Numbered from the stretch's first letter, positions 20,678 to 30,807 are shown. The stretch is DNA of 64,000 nucleotides from Sergeia podlipaevii (GCA_030849805.1 JASANZ010002273.1:1-64000), one strand, 5' to 3'. The notes: generated by a model from the sequence alone, not told the origin. Made by a program: numbers and translations.

Positions 20678-20895
20678 CAGAGAACGAGAAACCCCATTTG
20701 AATCAGCGGAACTTATTATTATTATTTTTATCTATTCTATCTTTTCTCTCTCCTTGTATTCGCAAACAGAACAACCAACTCTTCGACTCCCGGGTTTTTA
20801 CTTATCCCACGTTACCCGACAAGGAGGAGGTATTACACTCATTACTATCGGTACACACACACGCGCGCGCACCTGCGTATACGCACAGGCGAGAC

Positions 20896-23800
20896 ATGCT
20901 CCCTGGAAAGAACGCTGACATTACGGGTCTTAATGCTAGTCGTAGTGCATCCATCAGCGTTTCTCCTGCTCCCCCAATGGCTTCCATGTCTATTCTCTCT
21001 GATCTTCAGAAGATGCTGCAGCAGGGCACTAATATGGAGGAGCTTCAGGCGTGGGTGACTATCCAGATGCAACAGCAACAGCAGCAGCAAGGCTCCATGC
21101 ACTGCCCTCTTCCTCGTCCACCATCTAGCGTTATACATGATGTACCACTCATGGAGGTGGCTAGCTTTGATGACGAGAACACAAATCTTCCATATTTTGT
21201 CGCTACCTCTACTATAGGTGGAGTGACCGACCGCTCCTTCGGCACCCCCTCACGTGGCCATACTACCACCAGCGGCGGTGGCCCAATCTTTGATGCCAAG
21301 CACCACCACCATCACCGTCCCAACACCAATAGCGCTCCTCACCCCCATGCGGGAAGCGGCAGCCCACTTTCTATGTTGCAGGCCGGCGGCGGCGGCGGCG
21401 GCGGTGCGGTCTCGCCAAAGCCAGCCTCCTCATTACCAGCATCCACTTCGATGATGGTGATGGGCAGTGCCGCCGCTGCTACGGGGGCATTGGCCACAGT
21501 GCTACCCCCCGTCATCTGCTCTACGACCGCCCACCAGGCCACTACCACTTGTGCAAATGTTACGGCAAGTAGTGGCGCTACCACGGCGCTTTCGGGTGTC
21601 GCTACGATGGTGCCGCCTGACCTCATTGATGTGGACTCAGTGAGGCGGCTCAGCGAGGAGGTGGCCATCACATGCTTTCAAGCGAGCGCATCTCCCTTGT
21701 CCGCCGCAGCTGGAGGAGGAGTGGGGAGCCCCATCAAGGCGGGCGGCACCTCCCTCACCACCGCCATGGCGCTTGGCATTGACAGAGAAGACCTGAAAGG
21801 TATCAACGCGATGCTGGGCGGCTCCTTCTCTCGTGCGGTGGATCGATACAGCAGCAGCCACACCAACGCCGCTGTGGTGAACCAAAGTCATTCTGGTTTA
21901 CTTGACGGCAGTCCTCTTCTGCAGAGGACTGCTGCGTCTCACAGTGTCGCAAGCATGAACGCCAGCGCCACCAACTACCTACCTGGCACACTTCTCCAAG
22001 CAGGTGGAAGGCAGCACCAGCAGCAGCGGGCTTCGGGGGACACCTACTGGGAAGAGGCCTGTGACACACAGCTCCAGCAGCTTAGCGGCACGCCTCGAAG
22101 TATGCATGCTGCTGCTGCTGCGGCTGATGAAGCAGTCAGCCAGTCCAGCGAGCACCTTTCTGTTCCCCAGTACCAGCGCTCCCGTACAGGGGTAACGACG
22201 ATTTCACCAAGGCTTCCTTTATGCTGCAGCGCCTCCTCCATCGCGGAGTCTCGCTCCAACTCCATGTCCATGGGCGGAGGCGACGCTGACTCAGTGAGAC
22301 CTCCATGGATGCTCCCCATACGCACGACGCGAATGGACATGTCGAACTCTTCAGCTGCGTTTGCACTCTTCAACAACACATTGAACCCGAGTGCAGCAGG
22401 AAAGGGAGGCAACAGTTCTGCTCATTACCTCCGCAACGCCTCCCGCTATCCGCAAAACAACAACAACAGCAACTTTTTTTTTCCCATGTGGTTTGGTGGT
22501 GTTGCAGCTGGTGGTTGTGCAATGGCAACTTCGAACAACAGCAGCAGCAGCAGCTTCAGCATGGCGGCTTCATCGAGGCTCAGTGCGATCGACTTGGAGC
22601 GGAGCTTCAATGTGCAAGGCAGCGCTAGCGGGATGCATATCAGCAATAGCGACGGCTTCTTTGCAGAAGCTTTGGCAGCCCCAAAGACGGTCGGCCTTGA
22701 CGCGGATTATGTATCGCATCGTAACTACTATTATGGCTATGATGAGGAGGATGGGGGCGGTGCCACCGTGAATGTTCCGGGCACTAACAGCAGTAACCAC
22801 ATCAATGGCCAAGGGGACCTGCGTACGAAGAGCAGCGTCGACGGTGAGCACGGAGGAGGTGGCGCGGGCGACTGGGCGTCTATAGAGGCGATGACGGCAG
22901 CGGACATGAACGATTGCAACGCAACAGCACCCCCCTACTCAGGCCCCCGCTTTGCACGTCTGTTTTCTCGTCACACCCCGGCATATGTGAACCCTGTGGC
23001 CGTTGAGGCCCACGTGACCAGCTTGGGCTTGCCTTTTATTAAATCCATCGACGACCCCGCGGTGTGTGTGTTTGACATTCTTGAGAGCAACGGCAAGAAG
23101 CTCTTTATTGTGGTGTGCATGAACGTACTGCTGCGGTACCACTTCTTTCATAGGTTTGGCTTTGACGCACGGAAACTTCTTCACCTTGTGACAGACTTGG
23201 ACTCCTACATGCACACCAGCAGCCCGTTTGGCAACTACGTACATGCCGCAGAGGTGGTGTTAGCTGCGCATCAGTGGGCTCGTCAAAGAAGCGCGGCACT
23301 CAACTTGAGTGATGAGGAGCTCTTTGCATTCTTGATGTCTTCAGTGGTAATGCGCGTGGCACACACAGGAGTGGATAACTGCTTTCTTACTCACATCAAG
23401 CATCCTTTTGCGCTTCAAGGCAACTTCATCTCTCCTCAGCAGGGCATCTCACTCGCGTTGGTTTTTGCGTTGCTCAGCAAACCAGAGAACCACTTCATGC
23501 CGTGTGTTACTGTCTCCAAGCCTCCCTTTACTGATGCTGCTGAGACGACAGAGTCGCTGGTCTCCACTACCAAGTTTGCTGAGGGAGACACAGCGAAGCA
23601 GCGCACCAGGCTTTCTACCTTCGAGGTGAACCCGGATGGCGATACCCCCGTGCCTACTTTAAGTGCTGCTGCTCTCGCCGCCGGTATCCCTTGCAGGTGC
23701 CCAGTGGATCCTTCTCAGCAGGCCGGTCATCAATGGACGCAAGGACGTGAGGCGCAGTTTTACGACATCCTCGCCGAGCTCGTCATGGCCACTGACGAGC

Positions 23801-25143
23801 GCAACCATCAATTCCTCTATCATGAACTGGAACGCATCTGTGAGGAGAACTACCGCGCGCACGGCTGCAGCTGCGGCGCAGCGCGCCAGAGCAACCTCCC
23901 CTGCTTTGAGTGCTGCTCGTACGTCACGGACGCACACGTGCCGGCGCTCTTGAAATCTGTCTTGCATTTTATTTGTTATTCCTACTTCTTCCGCGGCTAT
24001 AAGATATTTCTTACTGGGATGTTGTTGGCCTCCGCTACTCGGTACAGGATGAGTGAGTATCAAGCGTTACTGCTGCGCGACGCAGATGCGCTGGCAATGC
24101 CAGTGCCAATGCTAGCGAAGAGCTCCCCCACCAGCACTACAGCGAAGACGACGCCGACGGGCGAGAATGTATGTGTGAAGCGCGTGGTGAACTTGCAAGA
24201 CCACCGCTCAAGCGCAGCTGTAGCGACGGCGCCACCGTGCATCTCAGTTGCACCTAACTGCACCAGCTATGACGATGTGAAGGCTTCACCGATTGCGACA
24301 ACACCAGTTCTCACGGAAGTGGGGTACTCCGAGTCCGACAGAGGCGCTGAGGAGGATGACAGTGGCGAGCTGGACCCTTTTGCGGTGGACGGGGGCAGTG
24401 GCGGCGTATCTGCAGCTCAATACGCGGAGGCAACTGGGCTCTTTTTGGAGTCTACTTCTGCCTGGAGAGGCAATGCTGTTCGTCGCTCCACGCTTGCCAT
24501 GGTAAACGCGATGGCCGATGCGCCAATGGCTGTGCTACATGGGCGTTACGATGCTGGTAGTGGGGGAAGCAGTGGCGGTAAGAAGAGGGCGGCGGCGGCG
24601 GTAGCCATAGGACCAGCTGCAGCGGCTGCCATTCCTGAAGCCTCCAAGCATCAGCAGCAGCGACTGTCTGCGGATGGTAGTAGCAAAACCCCGCTGGAGT
24701 TGTCGTTGGAGACTGCGTCTCAGAAGAAGTCCGGGGCTACGAAGGAGATGTCCCGACCGCAGCCGCTGCGTGGGCTCGGTCGGGACATTATGATTGTTAT
24801 TCTTGAGGACCTCTACGTTCCATTTATGCGTTTAATAGCGCCATATCTACCGTATTGCTGGGTTGTCAGCTTCGCACAGAACCGGGAACGCTACTTCTCT
24901 GAGCTTCCTTCGCCTGATGAGTACGATGCAATTGTGGAGAAGCTGCGTTACGCTAGCACAAGTGCGGATGTTAGCGTGAGCGTGACGGGCACTGTGGTGG
25001 AGCGGGAGATTCCCTTTGAGTTACTCAGGGAGTACTGCCCAATTTCTCCTCAGTGGGTATACAACGCTGGGGGTCAGGAGAGGCGTGTGCTAGATGTGAT
25101 TCAAGCGTACGCCGCCAATGCAATACTTATTCCCTCTGAGTAG
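20896..25143 (+). CDS. Degenerate class I cyclic-nucleotide phosphodiesterase (probable pseudoenzyme)
   Basis: A 1,415-residue protein. Residues 1-690 are mostly low-complexity (Ser, Ala, Gly, Gln, His runs). The C-terminal half has the order of PDEase I motifs but with key residues replaced. The YHNxxHAADV block reads FGNYVHAAEV (778-787), keeping the metal-ligand His at 783 and losing the catalytic Tyr-His pair. The HDxxHPGxxN block reads MRVAHTGVDN (819-828), losing the His-Asp metal ligands. ATDxxxH survives at 965-971. The block holding the fourth metal ligand (CADLSNP in PDE4) appears as CYSYFF, without Asp. A final EDLYVPF...NRERYFS stretch (near 1304-1337) matches the last PDE helices, but the purine-clamp Gln is absent. 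A Cys cluster (C991, C993, C1003, C1006, C1007) and a roughly 250-residue disordered insert interrupt the domain. I infer a non-catalytic protein, perhaps a regulator or scaffold of cAMP signalling. Start: first ATG after the acceptor. Confidence 0.8.
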   Translation: MLPGKNADITGLNASRSASISVSPAPPMASMSILSDLQKMLQQGTNMEELQAWVTIQMQQQQQQQGSMHCPLPRPPSSVIHDVPLMEVASFDDENTNLPYFVATSTIGGVTDRSFGTPSRGHTTTSGGGPIFDAKHHHHHRPNTNSAPHPHAGSGSPLSMLQAGGGGGGGAVSPKPASSLPASTSMMVMGSAAAATGALATVLPPVICSTTAHQATTTCANVTASSGATTALSGVATMVPPDLIDVDSVRRLSEEVAITCFQASASPLSAAAGGGVGSPIKAGGTSLTTAMALGIDREDLKGINAMLGGSFSRAVDRYSSSHTNAAVVNQSHSGLLDGSPLLQRTAASHSVASMNASATNYLPGTLLQAGGRQHQQQRASGDTYWEEACDTQLQQLSGTPRSMHAAAAAADEAVSQSSEHLSVPQYQRSRTGVTTISPRLPLCCSASSIAESRSNSMSMGGGDADSVRPPWMLPIRTTRMDMSNSSAAFALFNNTLNPSAAGKGGNSSAHYLRNASRYPQNNNNSNFFFPMWFGGVAAGGCAMATSNNSSSSSFSMAASSRLSAIDLERSFNVQGSASGMHISNSDGFFAEALAAPKTVGLDADYVSHRNYYYGYDEEDGGGATVNVPGTNSSNHINGQGDLRTKSSVDGEHGGGGAGDWASIEAMTAADMNDCNATAPPYSGPRFARLFSRHTPAYVNPVAVEAHVTSLGLPFIKSIDDPAVCVFDILESNGKKLFIVVCMNVLLRYHFFHRFGFDARKLLHLVTDLDSYMHTSSPFGNYVHAAEVVLAAHQWARQRSAALNLSDEELFAFLMSSVVMRVAHTGVDNCFLTHIKHPFALQGNFISPQQGISLALVFALLSKPENHFMPCVTVSKPPFTDAAETTESLVSTTKFAEGDTAKQRTRLSTFEVNPDGDTPVPTLSAAALAAGIPCRCPVDPSQQAGHQWTQGREAQFYDILAELVMATDERNHQFLYHELERICEENYRAHGCSCGAARQSNLPCFECCSYVTDAHVPALLKSVLHFICYSYFFRGYKIFLTGMLLASATRYRMSEYQALLLRDADALAMPVPMLAKSSPTSTTAKTTPTGENVCVKRVVNLQDHRSSAAVATAPPCISVAPNCTSYDDVKASPIATTPVLTEVGYSESDRGAEEDDSGELDPFAVDGGSGGVSAAQYAEATGLFLESTSAWRGNAVRRSTLAMVNAMADAPMAVLHGRYDAGSGGSSGGKKRAAAAVAIGPAAAAAIPEASKHQQQRLSADGSSKTPLELSLETASQKKSGATKEMSRPQPLRGLGRDIMIVILEDLYVPFMRLIAPYLPYCWVVSFAQNRERYFSELPSPDEYDAIVEKLRYASTSADVSVSVTGTVVEREIPFELLREYCPISPQWVYNAGGQERRVLDVIQAYAANAILIPSE

Positions 25144-25911
25144 AAAGAACAAGAACAAGAAGAAAAAATGAATACAAGGAAACGAAAAATAAAATAAAAT
25201 AAATCAATGGATGAAGGGATGAAAAGAAAGACAAAGAAAAGGGAAAAAGAAGGAAGGAAGGAATGGAGGGTGAATATTTTGAAAGAGAGTGGTGGAAGAA
25301 AAAATAGTCTACTGAAGACAACACTTCACGTTCATTTTTTCGTTTCTTTTCTTCCTGCGTCATCGTCGTTATATATATATCTAGAAAAAACTAAGCAGTA
25401 TATTCTTCTTTTATTCTTTATTCTTTTTTATTATTATTATTCGTGTTATGCGCATTCTTAACTTCTTTTTTTTTTTTGCTGCCCCTTTTCTTTCGCACAA
25501 AAACACATACACACACCCATGCATCATAATTTTACTTTGGTGGGCGACTCGCACGTGGCTCATGATTTTTTTCTTCTTGTTTTTCTTTTTATGTATTTTG
25601 CTTTTGTTGCCGTTGTGTGTGTATGTGCGTGTATATATATGTGTGTGTATGTGTAGCCGATGCGAATATGTTGCTCTTGAAAGAACTTCTCTTCTTTTTT
25701 TTTTCCCCCTTCTCACTCTCTCTCTCTCTCCTTTATTGTCAAGCTGATGAAAAGTAAACAAAGAAATAAATAAGAAAACTAAAAAGTGAACAAGATCAAC
25801 GACAGAAAGGACTTTGGTGAAGCTTGAGTAGGGAGTAGAGATGCATTACTATTGCTATCATAGCTAGGACTGATTTATAAATACACTTCCTTCTCCCTCT
25901 ATGTATATACA

Positions 25912-25949
25912 TGTGTGTGTGCGTGTGCGTGCACACACACACACACACA
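25912..25949. repeat. (GT)n/(CA)n self-complementary dinucleotide tract
   Basis: A TG-rich run with two GC steps is followed by ACAC repeats, so the two halves are largely complementary and could form a hairpin in RNA. Confidence 0.7.
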
Positions 25950-26255
25950 TATCAAATGTAAATGCACTAGCCACCTTGAGAGCAATATGCGTGACTTGAA
26001 CCTTTTCTATTTTTTTTTTTGAACGATAAATCTAACGTGGCTGCCAATTCATGTTGGCACTCTCTCTTTTCCTATTAATGCTGAATAGATACAGAGTGAG
26101 TGAGTGAGAAGGAGAGGAAGCGAGGGATATATATATACAGTCAGGTGGCGGAGAGGCGGGGAGAGAAAGAACTAAGGAGAATAGCTCTCTTTTAAAATTA
26201 TTACTGCTTTTTTTCATTTATTACTATTCTTCTTTGTTATTGAACAAAGCGCATT

Positions 26256-26277
26256 CTATTATTATTATTATTATTAC
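26256..26277. repeat. (TTA)n trinucleotide tract
   Basis: About seven TTA/TAT units in the spacer upstream of NAA35. Confidence 0.75.
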
Positions 26278-26832
26278 TACTATTGTTATTATACGTACAG
26301 TTATACTCATTGTGTGGTTGATGTTCCATATAGATGTTCTTGGAGGCTAGCTCGTCTGTAAAACAATTGACAATTGAAATTATTATGCGTAAAAAGGAAG
26401 GAAAAAAAAGGAAATACGCGCACACTGTACGTGTGTGTAAGAGAGAAGTGATTCAACGTTGCCTATTGGGAATGTTGCTCTCTCTTTTTTATATTTCTTT
26501 CCTTTCTCATTCTATTTTGTAGGTGGCGTGACCTATTTATGGGTTACGTTGCTCATCTACTGTATTTGTTTGCTTATCATTAAAGGGCTTCGTAGTGATA
26601 ACATGCATCTATACACACACGCATCTTATAAAGACTTTACTATTATTATTATTATTATTATCACTACTACTTACCTTCTCGTTCTCTTTTCTTTTTTTTT
26701 TTAAAAAAATAATTCATTTTTAATGCAAGAGTAGTAGTTATTTACTATCACCCTCTTTTTTTTTTTGATAACGTCGCACAAGTAATAATCAACAAGGGAA
26801 TAAACACACACACACACATTTTTGTTTTTCCC

Positions 26833-26910
26833 ATCTCTTTTTTTTTTTTCTTCTTTTCTTCTTCTAAAATATTGAAATTGGATTTAAACTAACTATATAT
26901 ACGCGCAAAG
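26833..26910 (+). promoter_or_regulatory. Predicted spliced-leader acceptor for NAA35
   Basis: A pyrimidine tract at about 26833-26866 is followed by an AG-free stretch to CGCAAAG, with the first AG at 26909-26910. The 5'UTR would be about 39 nt before the ATG at 26950. Confidence 0.45.
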
Positions 26911-26949
26911 AAATACTATAGGAGCATTTTTAAAGCAGCAGCAACAACA

Positions 26950-29166
26950 ATGAAGTCTCAGAAGCCAGTTTGTAACATTGATGATACCTGGGAGGACGTG
27001 CTCCCCGTCTTCAAGGAGTCCCTCAAGGGCCAGTCCACTTGGAGCTGCTTCTGCTTGGATGGTGTCGATAAGGAGGTGATCCTTTCTGCTCCTGAAATTA
27101 TGGATCCCAAGACGGACGCCGGCTTCGGCTACGCCGAGATCCGCTCTCTTCAGGCGCTGTTGGACAGCAAGGAGATTCCATCTGCTGCCACCATCGTCTC
27201 CGAGAAGCAGCTGATTGATGCGATGGATATGATTCACGTGAAGGAGCTCACCTACCTGCAGGGATACTCTATCCTCCAGAGCTACCTCCCTTTTCCTTAC
27301 TTTCTCCGCATGGATCTTCTCAAGGAGCAGAACCCCACCCTGCATGCTTACTGCCGCGGTGTTCTTCGTTCCGTGGACGCCGTGCTGCGCGCCGTGTACG
27401 CGACGTCGATCCGCAGCGAAGAGGAGTTTTCCATGGTGCCGGCTGAGGTGGACCGCCAGCTTGAGTGCACTGTAGAGGAGATCCTTGCGGAGCTGGAGGC
27501 GGCCGCAGCTAAGGCGACTCCCGCCGTTGCTGCTCGCCTGCGCTGGCGCAAGCACTTTCTCTCTGCTCTCACCCTCTTTCTTGAAGCGAAGCGCAAGTCC
27601 GACGTGGAGGCTGCGTGCGGGCTATGCGAGGACGCCGTAGCACTGCTCAAGAGCGATGTGTACCAGCGCAAAGCCAAGGATGACGAGCCAACCATTGACG
27701 CTTCCATGTTCCGTGCGAAGGAGATGCCCTTGTGGGTCAGCGGCACCATTCCCACCCAGCCCCAACCCACCACCCTATTTGTGGAGGCCATGGCCGCCTA
27801 CACCACGATGCTCACCCAGCTTGCCTCCCTCAAGACTCTCTTCTCAATCCCCACGCTGAACGGCATCGTTGCCTTTGTGGAGAACCTCGGTGCACAGCAG
27901 CCTCTTCTTCCAATCCGCAGCATCGCCGTCGTGGTGCTCTTTACGAGGGACCCCAACGAGTGCTTCCTCTATGGGCTCCCTCTGCACCAGCGTCTGCTTG
28001 AGTCGATGGCCAAGGAGTATGGCGCTCCGCTGTACCTCAAGATATTCGAGGGGGATGACGCCAGCGTCGAGAGCGTCATCAAGTACCGCGTTCAGAAGAC
28101 CATGGACCCTCTCAAGGTCACACCTGAGCAGACCATGTTCCTGCGTCAGCAGACTACCGATGCGGTGCGTCGCTGGGTTTCGGAGTTGTGCAAGCACTTC
28201 TTGGTGCACCTTGAGATGATGCTGTGCAACCGCGGCCTTGCTCACCGCCGCCTCATGAATGCACTGGAGGGACTCGCTCAGTTCCAAGAGATGTCTTACT
28301 CGACTGACATGTCTGTCTTCCTTGCGACAGTGCCCGGCGTCACTGCAGACGTCGAGACGGAGTGCATCAAGGCCACCACCGTGCTCACTCTCGTAGCCAA
28401 CGCCTACGTACTGCGTGCGATGGAGCTTATCGTGCTTTTCCAGTTTGAGCTTGACCTGCTCTCTCAAGGAGAAGTGGTGCCTGCGCTGTGGTACCTGAAC
28501 TTTGCGCAGCGCGCACAGACGGAGAACTTGTCGATGCTGTGCCTCCAGAACACCTCTTTTATCCCCGAGACCCGCATCAACAAGCGCACACACGTGCCTC
28601 TTCACAATCTCGCTCTCACTACGCGTGTTGCTGGTAATCTTGATATTGCGAAGGCCAGCCTGCTGGATGCGTCCCGTATGCTCTCTGACGCCATCTTCCT
28701 CTCTGCCTGCTTGATGGAGAACGAAGGGCTCATCGACCTTACCAGCGGCCCCAAGTACTCTCTTGTTAGCGTCGAGAACGTCTTTAACAACCGCATGTTC
28801 AAATGCTTTGGTAAGATTCACAGCCCACCATTCACCCCGTACGCACGCTGCATGAGCGCGAAGCCAGACCTTTCAGCTGATAGCAGCAAGATCCCTGTAT
28901 ACGCCAAGAAGGCTGGTGAGGTGGCGAACACCGTAGCGGAGAAGGCTCGTGCGGTGCTGGCGAGCAGCAGCATCGACGAGACCCGTCGCGCCAGTCTTAG
29001 GGTGACGCTGGAGGGTATTGAGAAGACTGCCAAGGCCGTGGCGGCGTCTTTGGCTACCTTTGCGACCGTCTGCGAGGACAAGGAGACGATGACCACGTAT
29101 GAGGTGACTCTTGAGCGTCCTGTGATGAAGTCGCTTGTTGTGTGCTCCATCCACAAGAAGAACTAG
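26950..29166 (+). CDS. NAA35: NatC N-terminal acetyltransferase auxiliary subunit NAA35/Mak10
   Basis: A 738-residue protein matching Mak10/NAA35, the large non-catalytic subunit of NatC. NatC acetylates N-terminal Met followed by a hydrophobic residue, co-translationally at the ribosome, with NAA30 as catalytic subunit. The diagnostic N-terminal block is clear: a WEDVLPVF-like start (residues 14-21), then EIMDPKTDAG around 49-58, corresponding to MDPKMDAGM in the family, then a helical LTYLQGYSILQS segment near 101 that matches the LEGHSLAQT helix, and YCRGVLRSVD near 135. The remainder is alpha-helical throughout with no low-complexity inserts, unlike its neighbours. Length agrees with human NAA35 (725). 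The ATG at 26950 is the first after the acceptor, and the family motif begins shortly after it. The codon choice is strongly C/G-ending in the first half, consistent with good expression. Identity is secure; partners are not encoded nearby. Confidence 0.9.
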   Translation: MKSQKPVCNIDDTWEDVLPVFKESLKGQSTWSCFCLDGVDKEVILSAPEIMDPKTDAGFGYAEIRSLQALLDSKEIPSAATIVSEKQLIDAMDMIHVKELTYLQGYSILQSYLPFPYFLRMDLLKEQNPTLHAYCRGVLRSVDAVLRAVYATSIRSEEEFSMVPAEVDRQLECTVEEILAELEAAAAKATPAVAARLRWRKHFLSALTLFLEAKRKSDVEAACGLCEDAVALLKSDVYQRKAKDDEPTIDASMFRAKEMPLWVSGTIPTQPQPTTLFVEAMAAYTTMLTQLASLKTLFSIPTLNGIVAFVENLGAQQPLLPIRSIAVVVLFTRDPNECFLYGLPLHQRLLESMAKEYGAPLYLKIFEGDDASVESVIKYRVQKTMDPLKVTPEQTMFLRQQTTDAVRRWVSELCKHFLVHLEMMLCNRGLAHRRLMNALEGLAQFQEMSYSTDMSVFLATVPGVTADVETECIKATTVLTLVANAYVLRAMELIVLFQFELDLLSQGEVVPALWYLNFAQRAQTENLSMLCLQNTSFIPETRINKRTHVPLHNLALTTRVAGNLDIAKASLLDASRMLSDAIFLSACLMENEGLIDLTSGPKYSLVSVENVFNNRMFKCFGKIHSPPFTPYARCMSAKPDLSADSSKIPVYAKKAGEVANTVAEKARAVLASSSIDETRRASLRVTLEGIEKTAKAVAASLATFATVCEDKETMTTYEVTLERPVMKSLVVCSIHKKN

Positions 29167-29188
29167 TGCGCAGAGCAATCAGGAGGGA

Positions 29189-29207
29189 GGGAGAGAGAGA
29201 GAGAGAG
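29189..29207. repeat. (GA)n microsatellite in the NAA35 3'UTR
   Basis: An alternating GA run about 20 bases after the NAA35 stop codon. Confidence 0.8.
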
Positions 29208-30334
29208 CAACAACAACAAAAAAAAAATGGCAGTAAAACAAACTAACTAAAAGCAGCACGCAGAACGAGGCACACTCACGCAAGATACACGTACTCTCTC
29301 TCACACGTACAACGTATGAGAAGGGGGGGTTTCTCTTTTTTTTTTATTGCTACGAGGGATGCGAGTAGGCATTCCATTTTCACATATATTATGGAAGGGA
29401 GAGGCGCGTAAGAGAGAGAGAAGCAAGGAAGGAGAAAGAGAAAAAGAGAGAGAGAGAGACAGACAGATTGAATGAGTGAGTGTGTACGTGTGTCTCCCTT
29501 TTTTTTTCTTCACTATTATATATCAATTCTAACAACATGTTTCACTTTTCTTTATACATTTCTATTTTTTAAAATTATTATTTAGCGATGTTCGTGCGGT
29601 CTTCACAACGTAAGCAGCAATCTATACATGCATACTTATGCGCGAGGAGAGAGAGAGGAGGAGGAGGAGGAAGAGGAAGAGAGGATGGGATAGAGATGCC
29701 AGTGATAGAGTACGGGAGGATTATGTCTCTATAATTTTCTTTTTGCTCTTGTTTTTCTTTATGGTCTTTTTAAAAATCTATTATCCTTCCTCCTTTTTTC
29801 TTTCTACACTTTTTGTTGTATGTTGCTGCTAGTGAATGAATATCGGAGGAGGGGAAGAGAGAGAGAGAAGGGGCATTACTGCGTTGCACGCGCAAGCCGA
29901 GATAGTTATATATATATATAAGAACACCCAACCTGCTTTTTGCCTTTTTTTTTGTTGTGTGTGCCATCCGAGAGGCACCAATCGCAATATGCGGTACTAA
30001 AGGAAGGGGGCAAGAGTCAGAGCCCCTACTTGACCCTTTACATATGTGTGTGTGTGTTTGTGTGTGATGGAGAACGTGATATCTTTTCATTGCTACATGC
30101 CCTCTTGATCACTCATATTTCTTTTTTTTTTTGTGTGTGTTCTCTTTTTATTTATCATTATCGCTTTATATATATATCTTTGCCATGTACATTCATAGCT
30201 ACTCATACAAGTAAGCAAAGAAAGGGGGGGGGGGACGAGAAACAGTCTGCATCCAGGCGGCGAGAGCATAGTAACGGTACTTCTCTCTCTGTCTCTCTCT
30301 TGAAAGGAAAGTGCTTTTTTCAAGAGTCGACAGC

Positions 30335-30363
30335 CGTTTTTTTTCCTCTCTTACTCTTTATAG
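30335..30363 (+). promoter_or_regulatory. Predicted spliced-leader acceptor for the first small membrane protein
   Basis: A T/C tract from 30337 to about 30360 ends in ATAG with AG at 30362-30363, giving a 5'UTR of about 141 nt. A second pyrimidine tract lies at 30463-30489, but its first AG falls inside the ORF after the only Met codon, so the upstream site is preferred. Confidence 0.4.
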
Positions 30364-30504
30364 ATCTCTGTTATTATAGAGAATACTAAACAAAGATCAA
30401 AGCAGAAAGAAAGAGGACGCACTCACGTAGCAATATATATAGGAGGCAATAATCATCAATACATTTTTTTCCCTTCACTTTTCTTTTTGCGCTTACTATT
30501 CTCT

Positions 30505-30807
30505 ATGTTGAGATATACCACCCGTAGGGCGACTCTCGCTACTAGGCTTCAGAGCCTGGACACTCAAACTGCTCTCAAGCTATCAGCATTTGCGAAGTAC
30601 TTGGGGTTGGGCGCCTTTGTTGGCATCTTGTCATCTATAGGACACTGCCTTTACGTCTGTGAATCGATCTCTAACGACGCGGACGCGCGGCACATACGTA
30701 TCAGCTGCATCTCAGATGAGGTAGAGCAGGTGGAGCGGGATGTATATGCGCTGAGCCTCCGGGATTACTATGAGAGGCAGAAGAAGGGCAAAGTCGCTTT
30801 GAAGTAA
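30505..30807 (+). CDS. Small single-TM protein, possibly mitochondrial (tandem-pair member 1)
   Basis: 100 residues beginning at the ATG at 30505, the only Met in the protein. The N-terminus has five Arg and no acidic residue in the first 18 positions, typical of a mitochondrial targeting or matrix-facing segment. One hydrophobic helix spans about 32-53, followed by a charged tail (about 55-100) with Asp/Glu-rich and Lys-rich parts. I do not recognise the family by name. The helix region carries the pattern F-x-K-Y-x3-G-A-x9-H-C-x-Y (residues 29-50), which recurs at identical spacing in the next gene, suggesting the two are diverged duplicates. A subunit of a mitochondrial inner-membrane complex is a guess consistent with size and topology, nothing more. 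Confidence 0.72.
   Translation: MLRYTTRRATLATRLQSLDTQTALKLSAFAKYLGLGAFVGILSSIGHCLYVCESISNDADARHIRISCISDEVEQVERDVYALSLRDYYERQKKGKVALK

Larger units (their letters stand above)
19396..20895 (+). other. Spacer between methyltransferase and phosphodiesterase-like genes
   Basis: No gene seen. It contains a CAA/AAT trinucleotide tract (19565-19616), T-runs at 19939-19948, 20464-20478, 20500-20508 and 20518-20527, and a TTA-rich stretch near 20565-20590. The frame open from 20698 runs into the phosphodiesterase-like gene but has no ATG until 20896. Confidence 0.6.
25144..26949 (+). other. Spacer before NAA35, no gene seen
   Basis: A-rich then T-rich sequence with microsatellites: GT/CA at 25912-25949, TTA at 26256-26277, and TAT at 26641-26660. 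Short open frames (25448-25747, 26459-26704) are low-complexity Phe/Leu/Ile strings and are rejected. The pyrimidine tract near 26833-26866 precedes the next gene. Confidence 0.6.
29167..30504 (+). other. Spacer between NAA35 and the first small membrane protein gene
   Basis: No gene seen. It contains GA-rich microsatellites (29189-29207, and 29410-29460 with interruptions), T-runs, an AT repeat near 29908-29921, and a G-run at 30225-30233. Candidate frames (29638-29832, 29940-30389) are Arg/Glu-rich or Phe-rich strings that follow the simple repeats. Confidence 0.6.

Noticed and set aside
20698..20895. In-frame upstream extension of the PDE-like protein
   Set aside because: It has no ATG (starts at TTG) and covers UTR-like sequence after the acceptor.
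25735..25780. C-box-like TGATGA followed by A-rich sequence as a C/D snoRNA
   Set aside because: No convincing D box at the right distance or terminal stem; a single hexamer is expected by chance.
27844..28821. A 325-residue open frame on the - strand
   Set aside because: Antisense shadow of the well-supported NAA35 gene; composition (Leu/Val/His/Arg-rich, no domain) is that of a mirrored frame.
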